A stretch of DNA of 64,000 nucleotides, from assembly GCA_009699575.1 (NCBI GenBank), contig WLNY01000003.1:32426-96425 (forward strand), read 5' to 3'. The notes below the pieces were generated by a model. That model saw nothing but the letters and a program-made list of their open reading frames with translations, was not told the origin of the DNA and made no database searches. Positions 53,998 to 61,222 of the stretch are shown here, in pieces; position 1 is the stretch's first letter; each line of letters starts with the position of its first letter. Source of the DNA: Actinomycetota bacterium. Lineage in GTDB: Bacteria > Actinomycetota > Actinomycetes > Nanopelagicales > Nanopelagicaceae. The translations under genes were made by a program, and so were the position numbers.

Positions 53998-54936
53998 ATG
54001 CAATTGATAGATGGATCTCCCCAGTCCATAAAGAGCTACCTAGCTACTCTTTCACCGGTCGACCAGGTTGGTGCAGAAGCACGAGCATCCATGCTTGCAA
54101 CTCGGAGCATTAAGACAACAAGCAAAGCATGGGCGATTGATTGCGCAATATCAATGATTGATTTAACAACGCTAGAAGGTTCTGATACTGATGGAAAAGT
54201 TAAAGCAATTTGTAACAAAGCAGTTCGACCAGATCCAACCGATCCAACAGTTCCACATGTTGGAGCCATCTGTGTTTACAACGACATGGTTGAGGTAGCG
54301 AGAAAACATTTAGATTCAATTGGTGGAAAAGATATTCCGGTAGCGGCAGTGTCAACAGGATTCCCATCCGGTCGAGCTTCTCGCGAAGTTAAAAAACAAG
54401 ACACTCTGGATGCGCTCAATGCAGGTGCCACAGAAATCGATATGGTCATCGATCGAGGTGCTTTTCTCTCTGGCAACCTTGAAAAAGTATTTAGTGAAAT
54501 CGTTTACATTAAAGAGTTATGCGGAGATCGCGCTCATCTCAAGGTTATTTTAGAAACTGGCGAACTCGTCACACTCGACAATGTTCGAAAAGCATCCTTC
54601 CTAGCCATGGCCGCTGGTGCTGATTTCATCAAAACAAGTACTGGCAAAATTTCCCCAGCAGCTACACCCCCTGTTGTTCTTGTGATGCTAGAAGCCGTTC
54701 GTGACTTCTATGCGATGACAGGTGTTCGAATCGGCGTAAAACCAGCTGGAGGAATTCGAAATACAAAAGATGCAATCAAGCAGTTGGTGTTAGTAAATGA
54801 AACAGCAGGCCCTGAATGGCTCACCCCTAAACTATTTCGTATTGGTGCAAGTGCACTTCTCAATGATTTGCTAATGCAGAGAATGAAACTCCGAGACGGC
54901 CATTACCAAGGCCCTAACTATGTGACATTGGATTAA
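53998..54936 (+). CDS. deoC: Deoxyribose-phosphate aldolase
   Basis: Class I aldolase (312 residues) that cleaves 2-deoxyribose-5-phosphate to glyceraldehyde-3-phosphate and acetaldehyde. Visible are IDLTTLEGSDTDGKV, CVYNDMVEVA, STGFPSGRAS, EIDMVIDRGAFLSG, VILETGEL, the Schiff-base lysine in DFIKTSTGK and VGIKAAGG-like IGVKPAGGIRNTKDA. The frame is open to 53905, but the ATG at 53998 sits 6 nt after a TACACT box. Longer than E. coli DeoC (259) because of an N-terminal extension of about 50 residues, as in mammalian and some actinobacterial enzymes. It starts an operon with two aldehyde dehydrogenase genes. Confidence 0.94.
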   Translation: MQLIDGSPQSIKSYLATLSPVDQVGAEARASMLATRSIKTTSKAWAIDCAISMIDLTTLEGSDTDGKVKAICNKAVRPDPTDPTVPHVGAICVYNDMVEVARKHLDSIGGKDIPVAAVSTGFPSGRASREVKKQDTLDALNAGATEIDMVIDRGAFLSGNLEKVFSEIVYIKELCGDRAHLKVILETGELVTLDNVRKASFLAMAAGADFIKTSTGKISPAATPPVVLVMLEAVRDFYAMTGVRIGVKPAGGIRNTKDAIKQLVLVNETAGPEWLTPKLFRIGASALLNDLLMQRMKLRDGHYQGPNYVTLD

Positions 54937-56378
54937 TGATGACATTCGAATATGCCCCAGCACCTGAGTCCACATCAATTGTGAATATTTCTGATGAATA
55001 TGGACTTTTCATCAATGGAAAATTTGTCGCACCCAAGAATGGGAAAACATTTACCACTATTAACCCAGCTACCGAAGCGGTGCTCGCAAAAATTGCCTAC
55101 GCTGAAGCAGCAGATGTTGATAAAGCCGTTGCTGCAGCACGGGTCGCCTACGTTAAGGTCTGGTCCAAAATTTCACCACAAGAGCGCGGAAAGTATTTAT
55201 TTAGAATTGCTCGCATAATGCAAGAAAGATCACGTGAATTTGCCGTTCTAGAATCTCTTGATAATGGAAAGCCTATTCGTGAATCACGCGATGTCGATGT
55301 CCCGCTCGCTGCTAATCATTTCTTTTATCATGCTGGCTGGGCTGATAAATTAAAATTTGCCGGTGTAGGAGATAACCCAAAGCCTCTAGGAGTTGCCGGG
55401 CAGATTATTCCCTGGAATTTTCCACTGCTTATGCTTGCTTGGAAAGTTGCGCCAGCACTTGCTGCCGGAAATACAGTTGTTCTCAAACCCGCAGAAACAA
55501 CGCCACTGACTGCCTTGCTATTCGCTCAGGTATGTCAGCAAGCAGGTTTACCTGCAGGTGTAGTAAACATTATTACTGGAGATGGAAAAACTGGCTCATT
55601 ACTAGTCAATCATCCTGATATTAATAAAATTGCATTCACTGGCTCAACTGCAGTTGGTAAAGGAATCGCACGTGCTGTTGCTGGTTCCAAAAAGAGCGTG
55701 ACCCTTGAATTAGGCGGAAAAGCTGCAAATATTGTCTTTGAAGATGCACCAATCGACGAAACTATTGAAGGCATCGTCAATGGAATTTTCTTTAATCAAG
55801 GACACGTTTGTTGCGCGGGATCAAGGCTCCTTGTTCAGGAAAATATTCACGAAGAAATTCTTGAAAAATTGAAACATCGCATGTCACAAATTCGCGTTGG
55901 AGATCCACTCGATAAAAACACCGATCTTGGTGCAATTAACTCTGCTAGCCAATTAGCGCGGATCAAGTCACTTTCTGATGCAGGAGATGAAGAAGGCGCT
56001 CAACGCTGGAGCCCTGAATGTGCATTGCCTTCAAAAGGTTTTTGGTTCCCTCCCACAATTTTTACTGGAGTTACCCAAGCTCATCGCATTGCTCGCGAAG
56101 AAATCTTTGGCCCAGTTCTTTCAGTCATCACATTTCGAACACCTCAAGAGGCGATTGAAAAAGCAAACAACACACCCTATGGACTCTCAGCTGGAATCTG
56201 GACAGATAAAGGATCTCGCATTCTCTGGACAGCCAAGCATCTAAAAGCTGGTGTTATCTGGGCAAATACATTTAATAAATTTGATCCAGCAAGCCCATTC
56301 GGTGGGTACAAAGAATCTGGCTGGGGACGCGAAGGCGGTCGCCACGGTCTATCTGCATACTTGAAAGGCGGCAACTAA
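54936..56378 (+). CDS. Aldehyde dehydrogenase, full length
   Basis: NAD(P)-dependent aldehyde dehydrogenase (480 residues). The coenzyme-binding segment IIPWNFPLLMLAWKVAPALA, KPAETTPLTAL and the FTGSTAVGKGI loop are present, with general base Glu258 (VTLELGGK) and catalytic Cys292 (FFNQGHVCCAGSR). It shares one base with deoC at the start and one with the next gene at the end. Given the aldolase upstream, acetaldehyde is the natural substrate; the product would be acetate. This is inferred from context. Confidence 0.92.
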   Translation: MMTFEYAPAPESTSIVNISDEYGLFINGKFVAPKNGKTFTTINPATEAVLAKIAYAEAADVDKAVAAARVAYVKVWSKISPQERGKYLFRIARIMQERSREFAVLESLDNGKPIRESRDVDVPLAANHFFYHAGWADKLKFAGVGDNPKPLGVAGQIIPWNFPLLMLAWKVAPALAAGNTVVLKPAETTPLTALLFAQVCQQAGLPAGVVNIITGDGKTGSLLVNHPDINKIAFTGSTAVGKGIARAVAGSKKSVTLELGGKAANIVFEDAPIDETIEGIVNGIFFNQGHVCCAGSRLLVQENIHEEILEKLKHRMSQIRVGDPLDKNTDLGAINSASQLARIKSLSDAGDEEGAQRWSPECALPSKGFWFPPTIFTGVTQAHRIAREEIFGPVLSVITFRTPQEAIEKANNTPYGLSAGIWTDKGSRILWTAKHLKAGVIWANTFNKFDPASPFGGYKESGWGREGGRHGLSAYLKGGN

Positions 56379-57220
56379 TGACTCGCATTGATGTGAAAAA
56401 GACGTACAAGTTATATATAGGTGGGGCATTTCCACGAAGCGAATCTGGTCGCACATATGAGATCAATGATTCAAATGGCGAGTTCATTGCAAATCCTGCG
56501 CAGGCATCGCGTAAAGATCTCCGAGATGCTGTTCTCGCGGCTAGAACTTCCCTGCCAGGCTGGAGCGGAGCAACCGCATTTAACCGAGGGCAAATTCTTT
56601 ACCGAGTGGCTGAGATGATGGAAAGCCGAAGCGGTCAATTTATTGATGAAATTTGCGCACTCGAAGGTGTCACAAAGACAGTTGCGAAAAAGCAGATCGA
56701 AGAATCAATCGATACATGGGTTTGGTATTCGGGATGGTGTGACAAGATTTCAGCGATTGCGGGATCGACTAACCCAGTCTCTGGACCTTTTTATAACTTC
56801 ACAACACCAGAATCTATGGGAGTTATCGGAGTGTTTGCCGCTCAAAAGCCATCACTTCTAGGACTTGTTCAGGCTTTGGCTCCTGTTCTTGCAGGAGGCA
56901 ATACCGCAGTCGTGGTCACAAGTCAGAAATTTCCATTGCCTGCTATTTCACTGAGTGAAGTCCTTGCAACAAGTGATGTACCTGGTGGTGTTGTCAATAT
57001 TCTTACAGGGAAGACAAATGAATTAGCACCATGGATGGCATCTCATATGGATGTGGATGGTTTAGATATTTCTGGACTTTCCAAGGATGTTGAAACTCAA
57101 ACACGTATTGAAGGAACAGAAAACCTTAAGCGAATCCACCGATTCCCCGACGGTAATTCACCTCAACGAATTCTAGCTTTTATGGAAGATAAGACCGTCT
57201 GGCACCCAGTCGGAATCTGA
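56378..57220 (+). CDS. Half-length aldehyde dehydrogenase homologue without catalytic domain
   Basis: A 280-residue protein homologous to only the N-terminal, NAD-binding half of aldehyde dehydrogenases. The start (KLYIGGAFPRSESGRTYEI), the NAD-domain region (ESMGVIGVFAAQKPSLLGLV, APVLAGGNTAVVV, VPGGVVNILTGKTNELAP) and then a divergent tail are visible. The catalytic Glu and Cys regions of the family are absent, and only 14 nt separate its stop from the next convergent gene, so no lost 3' half remains. The 1-nt overlap with the full-length enzyme and the intact frame argue for a maintained gene, perhaps a structural or regulatory partner of that enzyme. A decayed pseudogene is less likely. 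Confidence 0.75.
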   Translation: MTRIDVKKTYKLYIGGAFPRSESGRTYEINDSNGEFIANPAQASRKDLRDAVLAARTSLPGWSGATAFNRGQILYRVAEMMESRSGQFIDEICALEGVTKTVAKKQIEESIDTWVWYSGWCDKISAIAGSTNPVSGPFYNFTTPESMGVIGVFAAQKPSLLGLVQALAPVLAGGNTAVVVTSQKFPLPAISLSEVLATSDVPGGVVNILTGKTNELAPWMASHMDVDGLDISGLSKDVETQTRIEGTENLKRIHRFPDGNSPQRILAFMEDKTVWHPVGI

Positions 57221-57234
57221 GTTAGTTTGAGTGT

Positions 57235-58167
57235 TTAGTGGCCAGAGATAGTTTCTAGCCACATATTGCGCATTGAATCAATATCAATGTCCATCACAAC
57301 TTCAACATATGGCGCTAACGCATGAATTGTGTCAGGAGCATCTTCGGCAAATAAACGACGATCACATACTGTCTGTCCACGATTAGGACCAAAAGTCGTA
57401 TCGACGACAATCTTGAATCGCTCTGTAGTCGTGAGATGAGGAGCTATGGCGCTAGCAACCGCGCCGTAGTCGCCCAGCGTCACATCATGTCCCATTTGCT
57501 TAACAAAATTTCGAATTAAAGTCCCTGAAAATTGTGAACATAAATGTTCCGCTGCTAGAAGTTCATCCGCATGTGAGTGACCCATTTGTAAATGGGTAAA
57601 TACATCAAGGCCATACATAGTGATTGGAATACCACTGGAAAAAACAATTGCTGCAGCTTCTGGATCATGCCAAACATTAAATTCTGCCGTTGCTGTCGCG
57701 TTTCCGGCAGATGCAGACCCACCCATTAATACGATGCGCTCTAACTTTGCTGCAGTGTCTGGATATGAACGTAAAAACAAAGCGATATTAGTTAATGGGG
57801 CTAGTGGAATAAGAGTTACTGGTTCTGACGACTCTTCAATGAGATCGCGAAGTAATTGGACCGCGGGGCGTGGATCTACCGCGCGAGTCGATGGTGCTAT
57901 GCCTAGATCTACCAACCCATCCTGACCGTGCACCATATCGGCGTATCGAGGCTCATCAATGAGTGGGCGACTCGCGCCACGAGATACCGGAATATCACCG
58001 GCACCTGCCGCATCAAGAACTTTAAGAGTGTTAGCAATTACGTTTTCAAGGTTTGTGTTGCCATCCACGCATGTGATTCCGATTAAGTTAATTTCGGGAT
58101 GACGTGCGGCGAAAAGAATCGCAAATGCGTCGTCGACTCCGGTGTCTACGTCAAGGATTATGTTCAT
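57235..58167 (-). CDS. Nucleoside hydrolase, copy 3
   Basis: Third ribonucleoside N-glycosidase (310 residues). The metal motif is ILDVDTGVDDAFAILF (a Val-Asp-Thr variant of the DCDPG form in the other two copies), with PLTNIALFLR, VLMGGSASAGN and EFNVWHDPEAAA. The late region TLGDYGAVASAI differs from the usual C-terminal active-site His segment, so its substrate may differ from copies 1 and 2. It is the last gene of the cda-ada-P450 operon, 5 nt after the P450. Confidence 0.9.
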   Translation of the reverse strand: MNIILDVDTGVDDAFAILFAARHPEINLIGITCVDGNTNLENVIANTLKVLDAAGAGDIPVSRGASRPLIDEPRYADMVHGQDGLVDLGIAPSTRAVDPRPAVQLLRDLIEESSEPVTLIPLAPLTNIALFLRSYPDTAAKLERIVLMGGSASAGNATATAEFNVWHDPEAAAIVFSSGIPITMYGLDVFTHLQMGHSHADELLAAEHLCSQFSGTLIRNFVKQMGHDVTLGDYGAVASAIAPHLTTTERFKIVVDTTFGPNRGQTVCDRRLFAEDAPDTIHALAPYVEVVMDIDIDSMRNMWLETISGH

Positions 58168-58172
58168 ATGTA

Positions 58173-59375
58173 TTAACTCCGCTCGATGTGTGCTGGGATT
58201 GATGAATAACCGCGTAATGAAAAAGTTGGGTGTCTTGTTGGTTGACTCGTAAGTGAAACCTGAGGAAAACGAGCAAACAGGGCTGGAAGTGAAATTCCCA
58301 TCTCAAGACGTGCCAATGGACCCCCGAGACAGAAATGAATTCCTGCACCAAATCCAATGTGTGGATTTGGGTCACGCAATAAATTCATCCGTTGGGCATC
58401 TTCAAAAATTTCCTCATCGCGATTCGCAGATCCAAGCAAGCTGACAATCTTTTGTCCTTGCTCAATACGTACCTCGCCAATGTGAGTCGCTTCAGTCGCA
58501 GTGCGCTCAAAGAAATGCAGAGGAGCATCAAATCGCAGGAATTCCTCGATAGCTGTTTCTGCAACAGCATACGGATTATCAGTCAACAATTTCCATTGCG
58601 ATTCATTTTCGAATGCAGCAACTATTCCATTTCCGAAGCCATTGACACTCGCTTCATGTCCAGCATTGAGAAGCAAAATACAGGTAGCAATGAGCTCCTG
58701 TGTGGTGAGTTTTTCTCCAGCTTCTTCCACTAGAGCAAGTTCAGTGATCAGATCGTTGCCTGGATTTGCTTTCCTTTTAATCATCAAGTCATGCACGTAG
58801 GCCGCAAATTCTTTAGCTGCTATCTGAGCCGCTATTTGATTCTCTTGCGATGGATTAATTTCGTACATTTTAACTATTGCTTGGGACCAGGGGCGAAGTA
58901 GATGTTCGTCCTCATCCGGGAAACCAAGTAAGGCTGCAATCACTTTTACTGGAAGTGGTTCTGCATAATCGGCAATGAGATCAAAGGAGCCCTTGGCAGC
59001 TATGTCATCAAGGAGTTGTGTAGTAAGACGTTCAATATCTGGTCTCAAGGCTTCAATACGATGACGGTTAAACGCTTTAGCAACGAGTGAGCGCAAGCGA
59101 GTGTGTTTTGGAGGCTCGCTATCTAATATCGAATCGGAGTGAAGCCAATTAAAGTCATGCCACTTCGCATCTGGTTCTTTTGGTTTGAAAATTCTTCCCA
59201 ATGATTTATTGCGCAAAACATCATTAGCGTCACGATGTTTTGCAGCAAGGAAGAGGCCAAGTTCTTCATGCCACACAGGGTGACCGCTTAATCGAAGCTC
59301 AGCCAGGGCTGGATAAGGGTCGGCAATAAAGGCAGGATCCTTAAAATCTATAGAAGTCGTTTCTGGCACAGTCAC
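58173..59375 (-). CDS. Cytochrome P450
   Basis: Soluble bacterial class I-type P450 (400 residues). The haem-thiolate loop is FGAGIHFCLGGPLARLEM (Cys349), the ExxR motif is E278-F-L-R281, and the I-helix is LLLNAGHEASVNGFGNG. In the I-helix the usual acid-alcohol pair (Glu/Asp-Thr) reads Glu241-Ala242-Ser243, the same replacement as in P450eryF, where substrate assists oxygen activation. It lies between ada and a nucleoside hydrolase with gaps of 3 and 5 nt, so it is part of a nucleoside-catabolic operon, an unusual place for a P450. No ferredoxin or reductase gene is adjacent. Substrate unknown; a modified nucleoside or base is the contextual guess. Confidence 0.92.
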   Translation of the reverse strand: MTVPETTSIDFKDPAFIADPYPALAELRLSGHPVWHEELGLFLAAKHRDANDVLRNKSLGRIFKPKEPDAKWHDFNWLHSDSILDSEPPKHTRLRSLVAKAFNRHRIEALRPDIERLTTQLLDDIAAKGSFDLIADYAEPLPVKVIAALLGFPDEDEHLLRPWSQAIVKMYEINPSQENQIAAQIAAKEFAAYVHDLMIKRKANPGNDLITELALVEEAGEKLTTQELIATCILLLNAGHEASVNGFGNGIVAAFENESQWKLLTDNPYAVAETAIEEFLRFDAPLHFFERTATEATHIGEVRIEQGQKIVSLLGSANRDEEIFEDAQRMNLLRDPNPHIGFGAGIHFCLGGPLARLEMGISLPALFARFPQVSLTSQPTRHPTFSLRGYSSIPAHIERS

Positions 59376-59378
59376 TTT

Positions 59379-60473
59379 TTATAGTATCTCCGCATATCCA
59401 TTTTTTATTAGGGAGAGAATATCCTTTTTTTCCTCAGCACTAATAAATGCACCGCCTATTGCATTTGTTGCAAGATCTTCCAATTCTCTTAGTCCCCAAT
59501 TAAATGTTTCAACAACCTGTGTAGCTTCACGAATCATCGAAGTGTTACTCATTAAACGATTATCCGTGTTGAGAGTGACATTAAATCCCAGCTCTTTCAT
59601 TGGGGCAATTGGATGCTCGCTCATCAACTTCACGCCACCTGTTTGCAAATTAGATGTGGGACACATCTCTAACGGAACCTGTTGATCCAGTATCTCTTGC
59701 GCCAGTCGGCCAAGTTTTGGATTGCCGTTACCGAAATTAATGTCATCAATAAGACGAATGCCATGACCTATTCGTTGTGCTCTGCAGATGTTGAGCGCCT
59801 CATCTATCGAGGCAATTCCGAATGCTTCTCCTGCATGAATCGTGTAGTGAGCATTATTCTCACGTAGGTAATTAAACGCGGCGAGATGCTGGCTTGGTGG
59901 AAATCCATCTTCTGGTCCAGCGATATCAAATCCCACAACCCCGCGACCCTTGTACCTAACAACTTCTTCAGCTACCGCCATTGAGAGGTTGTTCTGACGC
60001 ATGGCGCATAGAATCGATTCCACGCGAATTTTTTTGCCAGCATGTGCCACTTCCTCCATACCCTGCTTGAATCCTTCAATTGTTGCGTCGATAACTCCCG
60101 GTAAATCCAAATCTTTCAGAGTAAATAATTCTGGAGCTCCTCTTACTTCTGCATACACAACACCACTATTGGCTAGATCTATAACGCATTCTCGTGCAAC
60201 TCGAATTATTTGCTCGGATGTTTGCATCAAAGCAATGGTGTGCGTGAAAGTTTCTAAATACAGCTCTAAAGAACCAGAGTTGCATGAATCTTCATACCAA
60301 TGGGACAGCAAATCCGCATCCATAAATGGCAACTTTGTATATCCAGATTCATTAGCCATATCGATCATGCTCTGAGCGCGAAGTCCACCATCTAAATGAT
60401 CGTGAAGTAAGACTTTTGGTGCAATTGCAATTTGTGCAGCGTTGAGCCGAGTTGGTGTTACTGGGGAAGTCAT
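59379..60473 (-). CDS. add: Adenosine deaminase
   Basis: Zinc-dependent deaminase (364 residues) that converts adenosine and deoxyadenosine to inosine forms. Metal ligands are in VLLHDHLDGGLR (His24, His26), the catalytic HAGEAFG segment (His and Glu) and VTLNTDNRLMS (Asp). Other family stretches are GFDIAGPEDGFPP and LEMCPTSNLQTGG. It sits 6 nt after cda and 3 nt before the P450 gene. Confidence 0.94.
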   Translation of the reverse strand: MTSPVTPTRLNAAQIAIAPKVLLHDHLDGGLRAQSMIDMANESGYTKLPFMDADLLSHWYEDSCNSGSLELYLETFTHTIALMQTSEQIIRVARECVIDLANSGVVYAEVRGAPELFTLKDLDLPGVIDATIEGFKQGMEEVAHAGKKIRVESILCAMRQNNLSMAVAEEVVRYKGRGVVGFDIAGPEDGFPPSQHLAAFNYLRENNAHYTIHAGEAFGIASIDEALNICRAQRIGHGIRLIDDINFGNGNPKLGRLAQEILDQQVPLEMCPTSNLQTGGVKLMSEHPIAPMKELGFNVTLNTDNRLMSNTSMIREATQVVETFNWGLRELEDLATNAIGGAFISAEEKKDILSLIKNGYAEIL

Positions 60474-60479
60474 AAAAAA

Positions 60480-60872
60480 TTACTCCAAATTCGCAGGACC
60501 AAAAGCCCAAGGGAGAAGGAACGACATTGGTTGTGGTCCGTCAGGTGTCATCATGAGAAGTTCGTTTCCGCCATGTTCAAAAAGAAGCTGGCGACAACGG
60601 CCACATGGCGACAAGAAATCGCCATTTCCATCGACGCAAACAACGGCGACCAATCGACCTCCGCCTGTCATCGCTAAATTCGATATCAAGCCACATTCAG
60701 CGCAGAGTCCGATTCCGTAGCTCGCGTTTTCAACATTGCAGCCAGAGACGATTCGCCCATCATTGACCAAGGCGCTTACTCCGACAGGGAACTTTGAATA
60801 CGGGACGTAGGCGTTCTTCATAGCGATTTTTGCTTGCTCGTGAAGAAGATCCCATTTGATTTCGTTAGGCAT
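60480..60872 (-). CDS. cdd: Cytidine deaminase
   Basis: Homotetrameric-type cytidine deaminase (130 residues). Zinc and catalytic residues are in GLCAECGLI (Cys57, Glu59) and LSPCGRCRQLL (Cys90, Cys93). The substrate motif is SGCNVENASYG, and YVPYSKFPVGVSAL is the usual start. It is the first gene of the operon cdd-add-P450-nucleoside hydrolase. A TAAACT box lies 5 nt before the ATG, with no Shine-Dalgarno. Confidence 0.95.
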   Translation of the reverse strand: MPNEIKWDLLHEQAKIAMKNAYVPYSKFPVGVSALVNDGRIVSGCNVENASYGIGLCAECGLISNLAMTGGGRLVAVVCVDGNGDFLSPCGRCRQLLFEHGGNELLMMTPDGPQPMSFLLPWAFGPANLE

Positions 60873-60877
60873 GGTTG

Positions 60878-60883
60878 AGTTTA
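60878..60883 (-). promoter_or_regulatory. Predicted -10 box of the cdd-add-P450 operon
   Basis: TAAACT on the minus strand is followed by 5 nt (CAACC) and the cdd ATG at 60872. It fits a leaderless or near-leaderless start for the four-gene operon. No Shine-Dalgarno is seen. Confidence 0.45.
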
Positions 60884-60940
60884 ATGGCTGAATAAGTATT
60901 TACATACATTTCTGAGCGCGAATCTTGGCCTCAATGCGGG

Positions 60941-60971
60941 TTAACAGTGCATCAGTAATATGAGGTAATCT
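60941..60971 (+). promoter_or_regulatory. Possible promoter of tRNA-Tyr
   Basis: TTAACA (60941-60946) and TAATCT (60966-60971) are spaced by 19 nt, slightly long, and would start a transcript about 20 nt before the tRNA 5' end. This is the most promoter-like pair in the 126-nt space between cdd and the tRNA. Confidence 0.35.
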
Positions 60972-60998
60972 TCGCGAGTTGTGCCGATGTTCGACCCT

Positions 60999-61083
60999 GG
61001 CGGGTTGCCCGAGCGGCCAATGGGAGGGGACTGTAAATCCCCCGGCTCTGCCTTCGAAGGTTCAAATCCTTCACCCGCCACCA
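60999..61083 (+). tRNA. tRNA-Tyr (anticodon GTA)
   Basis: A class II tRNA with a long variable arm. The acceptor stem GGCGGGT (60999-61005) pairs with ACCCGCC (61073-61079), followed by A73 and an encoded CCA (61081-61083). The D arm is TGCCCGAGCGGCCAA. The anticodon stem GGGGA/TCCCC flanks the loop CTGTAAA with anticodon GTA at 61033-61035, and the T arm is GAAGGTTCAAATCCTTC. The G34 wobble base makes this one of the four tRNA species that can carry queuosine, which is relevant to the Qng1 gene at 47.8 kb. Confidence 0.96.
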
Positions 61084-61222
61084 GTATTTAAATTCCGCCC
61101 AAAATCTTGACCATAAATTGGATAAAAATTGGAAGCAATTCCTTTCCGTATGGCTTGATGAGCGGTAAAATTTTGCCCATTGCAAAGTCTTACCCCTGAG
61201 ACTTTGGTATTGGAGATTCCCC

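Noticed and set aside
56378..57220. Interpretation of the short aldehyde dehydrogenase as a frameshifted full-length gene
   Set aside because: Only 14 nt follow before the convergent nucleoside hydrolase, so there is no remnant of a catalytic half in any frame.
60873..61222. Integrase/attachment-site island at tRNA-Tyr
   Set aside because: No repeat of the tRNA 3' end and no integrase or recombinase gene was found in the downstream 3 kb; a tRNA neighbour alone is not evidence.
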